NCBI GenBank assembly: GCA_964618455.1
Contig: CAZUAQ010000002.1
Location: forward strand, 62,001 to 126,000
Direction: 5' to 3'
Source of the DNA: CAZUAQ01 sp964618455
Lineage (GTDB): Bacteria > Planctomycetota > Phycisphaerae > UBA1845 > PWPN01
Length of the DNA: 64,000 nt
In this document: positions 35,209 through 47,758 of the stretch, piece after piece
Layout: the number at the start of each line of letters is the position of its first letter
How positions within the stretch are numbered: the stretch's first letter is position 1
Program-made: the position numbers and the translations under genes
The notes under the pieces: generated by a model
What the model was told of the DNA's origin: nothing
Databases searched by the model: none
The model's input: only the letters and a program-made list of their open reading frames with translations

Positions 35209-36489
35209 GTGCCCGAGATCGCACCGTTTCGCGGATATCGCTACTCCACGGACAAGTTCGGACGGGACTGGTCGAAGCTGATCTCCCCGCCGTATGACGT
35301 CCTTGACGAGCAGGACAAGGCTGAGCTTCTTCAGAGGGATCCCCACAATTTCGTGGCGGTCGATCTGCCCCACGTGCCGCCCAAGGAGGCCGGGCCGGAT
35401 GAAGCCTACGCCCGGGCGGCCGAGACCTTCCGCCAATGGATCGATGAGCAAGCCATCGTGCGTGAGGATGAGCCCGCCCTGTACATCTACCACCAGGCCT
35501 ACATCCACGGGGGGCAGACGTACGTCCGGAAGATGTTCTTCGCGCGCATGCGGATCGAAGCCTTCGGACAGGGAACGGTCTACCCGCACGAAAAGACATT
35601 CGGTGGCCCCAAGGAAGACCGCATGAAGCTCATGCAGGCGACACGTTGCCAACTCTCGCCGATCTTCGGTCTCTACAGCGATGCCGACAATGCGGTCAGC
35701 GCCATACTGGATGTGAGGAATACCGATCCCGATGCCTCGGCCACGATGGATGAGGTCGAAAATCGATTGTGGATCTGTCAGGATGCCGATGCCATTGCAC
35801 AGGTGCAAGAGACGCTGGCCTCGCGAGCGGTCTACATCGCCGACGGGCATCATCGTTACGGAACCGCGCTGAACTATCGCGACGCCCTCAGCGACCTGCC
35901 GGAGGATCACCCCGCGCGTTTCATCCTCGTCGGCTTCTGTGCCATGGAGGATCCGGGCTGCCTGATCCTGCCGACTCACCGGGTGATCAGCGATTTCGGC
36001 GATGTGAAGCCCGGCGCGATTCTGGCGGCGCTGGATGAGGGGTTGAAGACGACGACCGCCGATCCCAACGTGACCTCCGTGGATCAACTTGTCGCGAACG
36101 ATGCCCCGCACGACCTGGCGATCTACATGGCTGCAGGGGATCGCTTCTACACGGGCACGTTCACGCAACGTGACGCTCTGAACAAGCTCGCCCCGGATCA
36201 CAGCGCGGCCTGGCGCGAGCTGGACGTGGCGTACCTGCATCGACTCCTGCTCGATGAACTCGTCACGGGCAAAGCCATGGGCGGGACGGCTCCGAAAACG
36301 CAATATATCAAGAGCGCCGAGAAGGCGGTCGAGATCGCGCGAAGCAGCGGCGGCATCGCCTTGCTCTGCAAGGCGTGCAGCATGGAGCAGCTTCGGGCGG
36401 TGAGTGAGGCGGGAGATCTCATGCCCCAGAAGAGCACCTTCTTCTACCCCAAGCTGGCGACCGGCCTGGTTGTCCATGCGGTCGAATAA
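35209..36489 (+). CDS. DUF1015-family protein
   Basis: The 426-aa protein begins with the GTG at 35209; AAAGGAG lies nine bases upstream. The open frame extends 27 codons farther with no similar site. The family start is here: VPEIAPFRGYRYS, with the GTG read as Met. Other conserved blocks are ISPPYDVLDEQDK, YPHEKTFGGPKEDRMKL and IADGHHRYGTALNYRD. DUF1015 proteins have no firmly established function, though they often lie near serine-biosynthesis or hydrolase genes. The HHRYGTA block may be a catalytic centre, but that is an inference. The gap to rsmG upstream (250 bases) shows no clear promoter. Confidence 0.87.
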   Translation: MPEIAPFRGYRYSTDKFGRDWSKLISPPYDVLDEQDKAELLQRDPHNFVAVDLPHVPPKEAGPDEAYARAAETFRQWIDEQAIVREDEPALYIYHQAYIHGGQTYVRKMFFARMRIEAFGQGTVYPHEKTFGGPKEDRMKLMQATRCQLSPIFGLYSDADNAVSAILDVRNTDPDASATMDEVENRLWICQDADAIAQVQETLASRAVYIADGHHRYGTALNYRDALSDLPEDHPARFILVGFCAMEDPGCLILPTHRVISDFGDVKPGAILAALDEGLKTTTADPNVTSVDQLVANDAPHDLAIYMAAGDRFYTGTFTQRDALNKLAPDHSAAWRELDVAYLHRLLLDELVTGKAMGGTAPKTQYIKSAEKAVEIARSSGGIALLCKACSMEQLRAVSEAGDLMPQKSTFFYPKLATGLVVHAVE

Positions 36490-36636
36490 GCCCGTATCAC
36501 TATCAAGCGTCTGCCCGCCCTGAACGGGGGCATTCGAATCATTCGCTGGGATTCTCATTCCCCGATGCCGCGTGACGTGTTATCCTGCACCAGCCGCGTC
36601 CACAGGGTTCACCAGCGGCGATGGGGCTGATCGCAG

Positions 36637-37788
36637 ATGAGCGACGTATTCGAATGTGAGTGCGGTGCGCGGATTCGCATGCCGGCCGATTCCGAGGGGC
36701 GGCCGGTCCGCTGCCGGGTCTGCGGGCGTGTTCATCACGGCAGACCTCGCACGGCGCCGCCTCCCCTGCCGCCATCGACGTCGAATCCCTCACAGGCCGC
36801 TTCCACCTCTGCGGAAACGAACCCCTTGCCTGAATCCTCCGATGCGACGGAATCCAGGGATCCCCATGGCTGGCTGGACGAATTCTCCCGCCAGGATACC
36901 CCTGTCAGCGACGAGCGCCTGGAGCTGTACGACCTTGCCGAGCCCGAGGAGCCAGAGCCGCCGTTCCCGGTTCCGGAAGTCGTGATCGAGTATGAGGATG
37001 ATCCGGAATTGGAGGAGGACGACGACGTTGATTCCATAGACGAATGGCACAACGCCGCCGAACGCCCTTTCTGGCGGGATCTGATGGCCTCGTTCACCTT
37101 TGTGTTTGACTCCGGGAACATTCTCTCGCTGGCGGTCATTGTCGTCATCAACATCTGGTGTGTCTTCTTGGGATATGTCTGGGTATTCGGATGGCTTGGC
37201 CAACTGGTGCTCAACTCCTACCTGGCGGCCTTCTACCTGCTGGTGATCCGGGATACTGCCGCGGGTGAGGATGACCTCCCGAACGTCTGGATCTCCTGCC
37301 TGTTCGAGGATCTCATCATCCCCTGGATTCATTTCGTGGCCTCGGGCCTGCTGATCTTCATCCCTCCGCTTCTGCTGATCATCGGCTGCGTGATGGCCCG
37401 GGCCAGAATTCCCTGGGAACTCGTGGGGCTGCTCGCCGCCGCCGGGGTGTTCTTCTGGCCGGTGATCATCCTCGGGCTGGCGATCGGAGGAGGCTTTCAC
37501 GGACTCTGGCCACACACCGTGTTGAAGACCGTCCTCGCCGCTCCGGTGGCCTACCTCGCGATCTGGTTCGTGCTGCTGATCGCCGGCGCGGTCTCGGTCG
37601 TGGCCAGTTTCTCCGATCTCTTCGCCGCCCTGCCCGGGAATCTCCTGCCTGCGCAGACCTTCAGCACAGCCTGGATTCTCCTGGCGGTGAGTGCGACCAT
37701 CAGCGCATACTGCTCCATCGTTGCCATGCGCAGCATCGGCCTGTATTACCGCCATTTCAAGCGACAGTTGCCGTGGATTGCCGAGTAG
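36637..37788 (+). CDS. Zinc-ribbon membrane protein of unknown function
   Basis: This 383-aa protein starts with a small zinc-ribbon-like module, ECECGARIRMP with Cys7 and Cys9 and VRCRVCGR with Cys26 and Cys29. An acidic, proline-rich, probably disordered linker follows (about residues 35-130). From about residue 135 to the end there are roughly six hydrophobic membrane segments. Short N-terminal zinc ribbons fused to membrane domains are frequent in planctomycetes. I do not recognise a more specific family. It lies 147 bases after the DUF1015 gene on the same strand. Confidence 0.7.
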   Translation: MSDVFECECGARIRMPADSEGRPVRCRVCGRVHHGRPRTAPPPLPPSTSNPSQAASTSAETNPLPESSDATESRDPHGWLDEFSRQDTPVSDERLELYDLAEPEEPEPPFPVPEVVIEYEDDPELEEDDDVDSIDEWHNAAERPFWRDLMASFTFVFDSGNILSLAVIVVINIWCVFLGYVWVFGWLGQLVLNSYLAAFYLLVIRDTAAGEDDLPNVWISCLFEDLIIPWIHFVASGLLIFIPPLLLIIGCVMARARIPWELVGLLAAAGVFFWPVIILGLAIGGGFHGLWPHTVLKTVLAAPVAYLAIWFVLLIAGAVSVVASFSDLFAALPGNLLPAQTFSTAWILLAVSATISAYCSIVAMRSIGLYYRHFKRQLPWIAE

Positions 37789-37998
37789 CGACTTCGCCTC
37801 CCGCGTACGCGACCTGGGCCGCCATTTCCGCCATGCTCCCTCCGGCATTACTTGAAATCCTGTCCGGATGCCCCTATTCCTAATGTATGACTGCGGCACA
37901 GAAACATTCTCGTCGCCGAGTCGCGGGCTGGAAGAAGGACAGATACCATCCGGGGCTGGATTCCTACCGCCCCTCCCCCCTAGGAAGGAGAATACACG

Positions 37999-38631
<633 letters not shown>

Positions 38632-38676
38632 GGATGCGTACCTGAACGACGGATCCCCAGTAGAGCAAATACACAT

Positions 38677-38717
38677 CTTCGGGGCCGGCTGAGCACAGTC
38701 GGCCCCGAAGGCCTTTT
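38677..38717 (+). terminator. Intrinsic terminator of sodA
   Basis: CTTCGGGGCCG (38677-38687) pairs with CGGCCCCGAAG (38700-38710), extended by CTG/CAG inside, and is followed by GCCTTTTT. The long GC-rich stem and T-run make this a strong terminator. Confidence 0.88.
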
Positions 38718-38798
38718 TGAACTTTCCGACCTGTCTCCGACACTCTTCTTCACCCGATCTCAACATCGCGATCGGCGGGGTTTATGGCGTCCTGAGCG

Positions 38799-38827
38799 TT
38801 GACATGCCGGGTACTGCCCCGTAATCT
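38799..38827 (+). promoter_or_regulatory. Sigma70-type promoter for ppdK
   Basis: A perfect TTGACA (38799-38804) and TAATCT (38822-38827) are separated by 17 bases. The leader to the ATG at 39004 would be about 170 bases; I see no structure in it worth naming. Confidence 0.7.
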
Positions 38828-39003
38828 GCGGGCGCATTCAGGATGGCAGGCCGCCGAATTCCAACCGGACTTCGCGTGCCATCCCCGTAGCCTTGCATCC
38901 GTTTCGCCGCCGTGCGGGCGGAACAAAGTCAACGAACCCGCTGGGAACAACAGGTTGCGGAAGGACACACACACAGGGCATTGCCCGGGAGCGCAAGAGT
39001 ATC

Positions 39004-41829
<2,826 letters not shown>

Positions 41830-41869
41830 GCCCTGCTGACGCGACGCGATGAGCGTATGAATTCACTTA

Positions 41870-41900
41870 AGCCCGGGATCTTCGGATTCCGGGCTTTTTT
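41870..41900 (+). terminator. Intrinsic terminator of ppdK with UUCG loop
   Basis: AAGCCCGG pairs with CCGGGCTT, extended by ATC/GAT around a C(UUCG)G tetraloop, followed by six T. A classic stable terminator. Confidence 0.9.
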
Positions 41901-42207
41901 CTGCGCGCTCAGCAGCCCAAGGGTTCGTGAATAAAGAGCGTGAGCCCACCCATCGGGCTCCGCCTCGACGAATGCCCCCTCCGTGAGAGCCCATCTCCCC
42001 GAATGGCCCGCGTTCTTCGCACAACGAAGGGTGGGTTGGCGATGACAGACCGACTGTGTTCCGGCTTGAGATACAAAAGGCACGAATCGTGAAATGCCCA
42101 TCAGCCCCATCGCGCCCCTCCGGAATCATGAAGAAATAGCAGCCACGCTTGACGATGCTGCCTCGGCCTGCTTTTAGGGGGGGGGGGAAGTATTCGGCAT
42201 TTTTGCC
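41901..42207. other. Non-coding stretch with no recognised feature
   Basis: The sequence between the ppdK terminator and the next promoter shows no credible gene on either strand. It contains the poly-G run listed separately. Confidence 0.5.
42177..42187 (+). repeat. Run of eleven G
   Basis: Eleven consecutive G about 120 bases upstream of the PEP-CTERM gene and about 20 before its candidate -35 box. Such runs vary in length by slippage and are also prone to sequencing error. Confidence 0.85.
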
Positions 42208-42236
42208 TTGACCGGGACAGTCGGGGGCGATAAGCT
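42208..42236 (+). promoter_or_regulatory. Promoter candidate for the PEP-CTERM gene
   Basis: TTGACC (42208-42213) and TAAGCT (42231-42236) are 17 bases apart. The -10 box is weak. The start codon at 42310 would follow a leader of about 65 bases, with GAGGTG near the ATG. Confidence 0.45.
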
Positions 42237-42309
42237 ATGGAGTAGTGGAGGAAGAGGTCGTTAAAGGGTCGGAAGCACGAACCCCGTAGCAAACGAAACG
42301 AGGTGCGGC

Positions 42310-42951
42310 ATGGCGGAACGATGGGCGAAGGCGGCGCTTTGGGGCGTGGTTGTTCTCTTTGCTGTTTCTGCGCCCTCGGAGGCGGCGATCGTAAGGTACG
42401 TGTTCGAGGGCGTCGTCGAGACGATTGTTGACAACGGCAACGTGCTGGGCACGGACGTTCAGGTGGGTGATACGTTCGCGGGAACGTATTCGTACGATTC
42501 CGACCTGGTGGATACACGTCCTGACGACCATCTGGTCGGCTTGTATTTCAACCCCTTTTCGTCCCTGAATGCGACCTTGGGCAGCTTCACACTTCAGAGT
42601 GGAGATACCGATTCCCTTCGTGTCGAGAATATGAGTGTGCGCGATTCCATTGGATTAGGAAGCAGTGACTTCGAGTCCGATGGTTTGAGCATAGATGGGA
42701 TGGTCCTCCGATTTACGGATTCCACAGCCAGCCTTTGGGATACCGACGCTCTACCTTCGTATGTTCCGCCGTTTGACTCCTTCGATTCCACCTTCTTTGA
42801 CATCGAAGGGAATCGTAACCCGGGAGATATCGGGTTCGATATCGAGGGAACTCTTACCTTTCTGATTCCCGAACCGAGCAGCCTGATGATCATTCTCTGC
42901 GCAAGTCCCTGGTTGTTACGTAAGCGAATGGGAATTCGCTGCATTCACTGA
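42310..42951 (+). CDS. PEP-CTERM sorting-signal protein
   Basis: The 213-aa protein has a signal peptide (hydrophobic core ending near APSEAA) and a C-terminal PEP-CTERM signal: IPEPSSL, then a hydrophobic helix and a basic end (LRKRMG). Such proteins are handled by an exosortase and associated with the cell surface or matrix; no exosortase gene is in the window. The body is beta-rich with VGDTFAGTYSYDSDL, a pattern common in PEP-CTERM proteins. No enzyme motif is visible. It precedes the amber-interrupted surface protein with a 69-base gap, and the two may be co-transcribed. Confidence 0.83.
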   Translation: MAERWAKAALWGVVVLFAVSAPSEAAIVRYVFEGVVETIVDNGNVLGTDVQVGDTFAGTYSYDSDLVDTRPDDHLVGLYFNPFSSLNATLGSFTLQSGDTDSLRVENMSVRDSIGLGSSDFESDGLSIDGMVLRFTDSTASLWDTDALPSYVPPFDSFDSTFFDIEGNRNPGDIGFDIEGTLTFLIPEPSSLMIILCASPWLLRKRMGIRCIH

Positions 42952-43020
42952 CCGAGCTTTGCAAAGGTAACACAACCTGACGAACGACGTTATCCAACTC
43001 AACGGAGGAGGTCCGCGCCC

Positions 43021-44109
43021 ATGAAATCCCGACTTTCACATCGATCGCTGACCATCGGCTTCCTTATGCTTTTTTGTCATCTTCCCGCGGCATCCGCTCA
43101 GTCGCTTGACATCATCTACATCGTGGACCCATCCGGGAGTGTGGATAACCAATGGGACTTACAGCTAGACGGTGTGCAAGCGTGTATTGAAGACCTTCCG
43201 CTTGACGGCAGCGTCGCGGTTGCGACATTGACGTTCGATCTGGAAGAGGTTCCTTTGACCGTTCTCACGGCGGGAACAATCGATAGCATCATCGCCCAAG
43301 TTCGAGCTCTTCCACCTGACGGGTCCTCCAATCCCACGGACGCGCTCCTTCGCGCGCAGGACATCTTCGACACGCAAGGCCATCTTGGCGCCGACTATCA
43401 AATCATCATATCCACCGATGCCGACAGTGGAGAACCTGACCCCCGACCTTCTTTGGCAGTGGCCGACGATCTCCGCGACGACGGCGTGAGGATTTGCACG
43501 GCGGGGCTTGGGCAAGGTTGCACCCATGCCACTCTAATTGGGTTCCTTCACCAGTATGCCAATAGCTCTCAGTCTTCGTCTTTCAATCCAAATCAGCCGA
43601 TCGGTACCTACCGTTGTGTGACCAAAGTGGAAGATTACGTCCAACTTGGAGAGGATTGCCCATGTGTCAACCAAACCACTGGTGTATTGGACTGTGATCG
43701 CGATAACGACGGCATTCCGAACGACGAAGACAACTGCCCGGACCATCCCAATCCTGATCAAGAAGATGATGATGGGGACGGGGTCGGTGATGCCTGCGAT
43801 AATTGCGACCTGTCCAATCCCAATCAACTCGACTGCAATCTTAACGGCGACGGTGATGTATGCGATATTTCAAACGGTACTTCCCAAGATTGCAATAGCA
43901 ATGATGTTCCAGACGAGTGTGACATCGCTTCCGGGGAATCCCAGGATTGTAACAACAATGACATTCCTGACGAGTGCGATATAGGGAACGGAACAAGCGA
44001 CAACTGCAATGCCAATAGCGTACCGGATGAGTGTGAGATCATCTATGTTGATCAGGATCCCAGCGTGCCTGGACTGCGCGACGGGTCGAATTGGGAGAAG
44101 GCTTTTTAG
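43021..44109 (+). CDS. VWA-domain surface protein, N-terminal part of an amber-split frame
   Basis: The visible product is 362 aa. It begins with a signal peptide ending near AASAQ and a strong GGAGGAGG Shine-Dalgarno site. A von Willebrand factor A domain follows (about residues 28-200) with the MIDAS motif VDPSGS (Asp36, Ser38, Ser40) and later acidic and threonine residues. Then come calcium-loop segments (DRDNDGIPNDEDNCP) and four repeats of a DCN..PDECD unit. The frame stops at TAG (44107-44109) directly after the phrase GSNWEKAF, which in related planctomycete proteins continues into a beta-helix region. The same frame stays open beyond the stop (see 44158-46071), so this is probably a broken or read-through gene. 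Confidence 0.72.
   Translation: MKSRLSHRSLTIGFLMLFCHLPAASAQSLDIIYIVDPSGSVDNQWDLQLDGVQACIEDLPLDGSVAVATLTFDLEEVPLTVLTAGTIDSIIAQVRALPPDGSSNPTDALLRAQDIFDTQGHLGADYQIIISTDADSGEPDPRPSLAVADDLRDDGVRICTAGLGQGCTHATLIGFLHQYANSSQSSSFNPNQPIGTYRCVTKVEDYVQLGEDCPCVNQTTGVLDCDRDNDGIPNDEDNCPDHPNPDQEDDDGDGVGDACDNCDLSNPNQLDCNLNGDGDVCDISNGTSQDCNSNDVPDECDIASGESQDCNNNDIPDECDIGNGTSDNCNANSVPDECEIIYVDQDPSVPGLRDGSNWEKAF
43831..44040 (+). repeat. Four 57-base tandem coding repeats (DCN..PDECD unit)
   Basis: Units start at 43831, 43888, 43945 and 44002, exactly 57 bases (19 codons) apart; the last is incomplete. They encode a cysteine- and aspartate-rich motif probably forming a calcium-bound stalk. A degenerate copy of the motif recurs at about 45075-45230. 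Confidence 0.85.
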
Positions 44110-44157
44110 ACTCTTCAGCAGGGGCTGGCAGCCGCACGAACTGATCCGAGCAAGCTG

Positions 44158-46071
44158 GTGATCTATGTCGCCGACGGGACGTATATGCCGGACGAGGCGC
44201 CGGAGACGGCGGGGGACCGTAATGCTTCGTTCGAACTCATCAAGGACGTGTCGGTGCTCGGCGGCTATGCCGGTTACAGCGGGCTACCGAATGCCTGCAC
44301 GCGCGACGTGATTCTGTACGAGACGATCCTCAGCGGTGATCTCAATGGCGATGATGCTTCCGGCGGCGACAACTCCGAGAACAGTCGGCACGTCGTTTCG
44401 GCATACTGGGCGAGCCACGAGGCTGATGAGCTATGCGTTCTTGATGGATTCACGATCACGGGCGGTAACGCCAGACCCTTTAACGACGGAGGTGGAATCT
44501 ACTGCTTCGCTTCAAGTCCGCGGATTGCATCGTGCAGGATCGCAGGTAACGCCGCCAGAAAAGGTGGAGGTGTATTCATGGCTTCGGGCGTGTCCCCGAC
44601 ACTCGCCAACTGTATTCTCACCGGTAACGATGCGGATGAGGGCGCGGCGGTTTTTCTCGGCTCACAGACTCCCAAGATCCTGAATTGCACGATCGCCGCC
44701 AACCGGGGGGATGGTACAGCCGTCTACTGTGGCAGCGGGACTTTGCAACTCATCAACTCGATCGTATGGGGTAATCATGGCGGCGCGATCTATGAAAGCT
44801 CCGGGGCATCGATGGAGATCGCGCACAGCCTCATTGACGATGCCTGGCCGGAAGCAAGCGTGTGGGACGCGGACCCACGGTTCGTGGACGAGGACGGCGC
44901 GGACGACATCCTCTTAACATGGCAAGACAACGACTACCACCTCGCCGCCGATTCGCCCGCCATCGATCGCGCTGATCCGGCCGCACTCCCGGACTGGGCT
45001 GTGCACGACGTCGAGTTGGAACTTCGCGATCTGCAATGCGCACCGGACATCGGCGCGCACGAAAGCCCCTATCGGCAGGATTGCAACACCAACGGCGTAT
45101 GCGACGATCTCGATCTTGCGACTATGCCGGACTGCAACGCCAACGGCATTCCCGATGCGTGCGACGTGAGCGAGGGGATCAGCCGGGATTGCTATCTGAG
45201 CAACGGTATTCCGGATGAATGCGAAACGTCATGGTTTGAATTCGACTATGACGGCGATTGCGATATCGATCAAACAGACTTTGCGAAGCTGCAACGTTGC
45301 ATGAATAGCCCCGGAGAGGTCACACGGCCGGGCTGCTATGTGCAGGATCACGATGCCGATGACAACGTCGATGCGGACGACGTGGACTTGCTGAGCGCTT
45401 GCGCTTCCGGTCCGATGGTTGTTCCCGATTGCGGTGAATCGTTGCTTGGCGGCGAGTCGCTTCTCGCGGAAAGCTATGGCGATCCGCTGCTGCCGGCGAC
45501 GGAGGGTTTGGCGACGGCGGTGAGTATTCACGTCGTGCAAAATCCATATCCCGGTCCATACGTGGACAGCCGCACGGAATCCGTCGGGTTCGATCAGTCG
45601 TTCGTGATCTGGACGCGTGTGGATGCGGACGGCGACATGGACGGCTTGCAGTATCGCCTGAGGGTCAACGGCGGCGCGGACGACGACGCGTTCCGGATGA
45701 CCGGCTACGCCGACGGGCCGCTGAGCGTGATCAATCCGGTGTTTGACGGCCTGGGCGATCTGTTCTCGCTGTACGGGCCTCCCGGCGCCTGGGCTCCGAG
45801 CGACTACGGCAAGTTCACTCCGCCGGTGACGCTGGACGCGCTGCTCGATGAGGTCGTGTTCAACGCGTCGCAGTTCGTCGAAGCCGCGGCCTTCCCGGAA
45901 ACGCTGATCGGCGTCGTGATCGAACCGGTGAACCCGCTGACCGCCGGGGACTACGTCTTCTCCGCCGGGGGCGGCATCGCCTCGAATGGCGTCGCCGAAT
46001 GGGCCGCCACCCCGCTGACCGGCGTCACCACCGGCAACCAGTCCTTCACGCTCACCATTCAGGCGGAGTGA
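44158..46071 (+). CDS. Beta-helix / dockerin-like C-terminal part of the amber-split surface protein
   Basis: This segment is in the same reading frame as 43021-44109; codons between the TAG and the GTG at 44158 also read as protein (TLQQGLAAARTDPSKL). If translated alone the GTG at 44158 could start it, giving 637 aa, but there is no convincing Shine-Dalgarno site and no signal peptide. Residues about 1-300 are a right-handed beta-helix with repeats such as GGGIYCFASSPRIASC and GGGVFMASGVSPTLANC. DCN..PDACD repeats and two dockerin-like D-x-D-x-D units follow (DYDGDCDIDQTDF, HDADDNVDADDVDLL). The last 200 residues form a further unnamed beta-rich domain. Confidence 0.7.
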   Translation: MIYVADGTYMPDEAPETAGDRNASFELIKDVSVLGGYAGYSGLPNACTRDVILYETILSGDLNGDDASGGDNSENSRHVVSAYWASHEADELCVLDGFTITGGNARPFNDGGGIYCFASSPRIASCRIAGNAARKGGGVFMASGVSPTLANCILTGNDADEGAAVFLGSQTPKILNCTIAANRGDGTAVYCGSGTLQLINSIVWGNHGGAIYESSGASMEIAHSLIDDAWPEASVWDADPRFVDEDGADDILLTWQDNDYHLAADSPAIDRADPAALPDWAVHDVELELRDLQCAPDIGAHESPYRQDCNTNGVCDDLDLATMPDCNANGIPDACDVSEGISRDCYLSNGIPDECETSWFEFDYDGDCDIDQTDFAKLQRCMNSPGEVTRPGCYVQDHDADDNVDADDVDLLSACASGPMVVPDCGESLLGGESLLAESYGDPLLPATEGLATAVSIHVVQNPYPGPYVDSRTESVGFDQSFVIWTRVDADGDMDGLQYRLRVNGGADDDAFRMTGYADGPLSVINPVFDGLGDLFSLYGPPGAWAPSDYGKFTPPVTLDALLDEVVFNASQFVEAAAFPETLIGVVIEPVNPLTAGDYVFSAGGGIASNGVAEWAATPLTGVTTGNQSFTLTIQAE

Positions 46072-46088
46072 GGGAGGACACTAGCGGA

Positions 46089-47204
46089 TCATCCGGGAAC
46101 AAGACCGTCTCGTTTATCTCCTGATTGCATACCGCTGATCAGGCGGGTGGCGGTGCCGTCGCGGATGTTGTCGGGGGCGGACCAGACGCAGAAAAAGAGG
46201 GCTTCGCGGGCGAGGCGTTGCGGGGTTCGCCCGGCCATGTAGCCGCTGCCCTTGACCGCCAGCATCATCACCCCCGCCAGGCGGATCAGCAGGTCGTTGA
46301 TCCGCATGCGCATGTCATGCACCACCGGCTTCTCGACGTCGCCGTTTCCGCCGGCGAATCCGAGCAGCTTGGACCGGATGTCCTCGACGTGGCAGCGAAG
46401 TTCGTCGTGGACCGCGACGAGTCCTTCGGGCAGTTTCGCGCGGCATTTCTCGATCTCATCGAGCATCGCCATCGCCAGGCCGACACCCACCGAAGACGAG
46501 ACCCAGTTCTTCACCGGCGAGCGGCGGGACATCACGTTCTCGCGCGGACCGAGAATCACGCGCGATCGCGGCACGCGCACCTTGGCGCAGCGCACGGCGG
46601 AGGTGTGGGAGGCGTTCAGCGCCGCCAGTGTCATGGGGGCTTCGACGGACATCCCCTCGGCCTCAGTCGGCACGCTCGCCAGCACGTGATCGCCGTCCGA
46701 GAGTACCGCCCCGATGACGACGGAATCGGCATGGTCCGCGCCGGTCGCCCAAGGGGCGATGCCGTCGAGTTCGAGCAGATCGCCCTGCCACTCGGCCGTC
46801 ATGGCGGGTTCGGCGCCCTGGCGGGAGGTGGTCAACTGGGCGATGCCGACGGTGGTGAAGTGTTCTCCGGCGGCGCAGGCGGGCAGGAGTTCCGACTTGA
46901 GCCCGTCGTTGTCGCCGTTGGTGATCAGGTCGACCGCGCCGTCGCGCTGGGTGACAATCAGCGCGGTGCTCACGTCGCCCCGGCCGAGGGCCATGTACAT
47001 GGCGATGCGCTCTTCGGGGGCGAGATCGTCACCGCCATGGTCGCGGGCGACCGTCCATCGCCAGCCGCCCGCCTCGCCGAACGCGCGCAGGCCATGCCTT
47101 GGCCACGCGCCATCCGCGTCGCAGGCGTCGGCATGCGCTTTCAGAGCGTCGCTGAGTTCAGTGAACCGGGGGTCACACTTCGTCAGATTGGCTGATCCAT
47201 CCAT
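46089..47204 (-). CDS. Acyl-CoA dehydrogenase-like protein
   Basis: The 371-aa protein has the acyl-CoA dehydrogenase layout: a helical N-terminal domain, a central beta domain with GIAQLTTSRQG (equivalent to the usual TEP/GSD region) and WATGADHADSVVIGA, then a four-helix C-terminal domain. The catalytic glutamate is not obvious in the C-terminal helices, so it may be a divergent dehydrogenase or an acyl-CoA-binding relative. The start ATG at 47204 overlaps the end of ndk by 32 bases. It converges with the surface-protein gene, 17 bases apart. No electron-transfer flavoprotein gene is near. Confidence 0.75.
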   Translation of the reverse strand: MDGSANLTKCDPRFTELSDALKAHADACDADGAWPRHGLRAFGEAGGWRWTVARDHGGDDLAPEERIAMYMALGRGDVSTALIVTQRDGAVDLITNGDNDGLKSELLPACAAGEHFTTVGIAQLTTSRQGAEPAMTAEWQGDLLELDGIAPWATGADHADSVVIGAVLSDGDHVLASVPTEAEGMSVEAPMTLAALNASHTSAVRCAKVRVPRSRVILGPRENVMSRRSPVKNWVSSSVGVGLAMAMLDEIEKCRAKLPEGLVAVHDELRCHVEDIRSKLLGFAGGNGDVEKPVVHDMRMRINDLLIRLAGVMMLAVKGSGYMAGRTPQRLAREALFFCVWSAPDNIRDGTATRLISGMQSGDKRDGLVPG

Positions 47205-47634
47205 CATCAACAGGAGTATAGTCCATGATTTCGGCGGGATCGAAGTAGATCGCGATTTCCGTCTCCGCTGACTCGGGAGAGTCGCTGCCGTGGATGAGGT
47301 TGAAGGTCTTGCTGTTGCCGAAATCACCGCGAATGGTGCCCGCCTCGGCGTCGAAACCGAAGGTCTTGCCCATGAGCTTGCGCGACACGGCGATGGCGTT
47401 GGGGCCCGCCACAATCATGACCACGACGGGCCCCGAGGTGATGTACTGGAGCAGGCTGGGGAAAAAAGGTTTATCCTTGTGCGGGGCATAGTGGGTCTTC
47501 GCCATTGCCTCGGTAATGCGGATGAGCTTCATGGCGGCGATGGTCAGCCCCTTGTCCTCGAAGCGCTGGATGACGCGACCGATGAGGCGGCGCTGGATGC
47601 AATCGGGTTTCAGGATGAGCAGTGTCTTTTCCAT
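47173..47634 (-). CDS. ndk: Nucleoside diphosphate kinase
   Basis: Ndk transfers the gamma-phosphate of ATP to other nucleoside diphosphates through a phospho-histidine. The 153-aa product starts at MEKTLLILKPDCI; GGAGAG precedes the ATG. The catalytic His115 is in NLIHGSDS, and the ITEAMAKTHY and TIRGDFG segments match the family. The upstream extension of the open frame does not belong to it. It has its own promoter candidate, and the downstream acyl-CoA dehydrogenase-like frame begins inside its 3' end. Confidence 0.95.
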   Translation of the reverse strand: MEKTLLILKPDCIQRRLIGRVIQRFEDKGLTIAAMKLIRITEAMAKTHYAPHKDKPFFPSLLQYITSGPVVVMIVAGPNAIAVSRKLMGKTFGFDAEAGTIRGDFGNSKTFNLIHGSDSPESAETEIAIYFDPAEIMDYTPVDDGWISQSDEV

Positions 47635-47706
47635 CGTTCTTCTCTCCGGCTGAGGGTCGTGTCCTGATCGGCAGGGAAGGTGCATGTGCCCTGCGTTCGA
47701 GGGCGT

Positions 47707-47735
47707 ATTGTGATGAGCCGGCGTGGATGACGCAA
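47707..47735 (-). promoter_or_regulatory. Promoter candidate for ndk
   Basis: On the minus strand TTGCGT (47735-47730) and CACAAT (47712-47707) are 17 bases apart, giving a leader of about 65 bases before the ATG at 47634. Confidence 0.45.
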
Positions 47736-47758
47736 GCGGCACGCGAAAGCCGCGCGCG

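Noticed and set aside
41901..42207. Possible tRNA or small RNA near the G-run
   Set aside because: No cloverleaf or T-loop pattern could be formed by eye.
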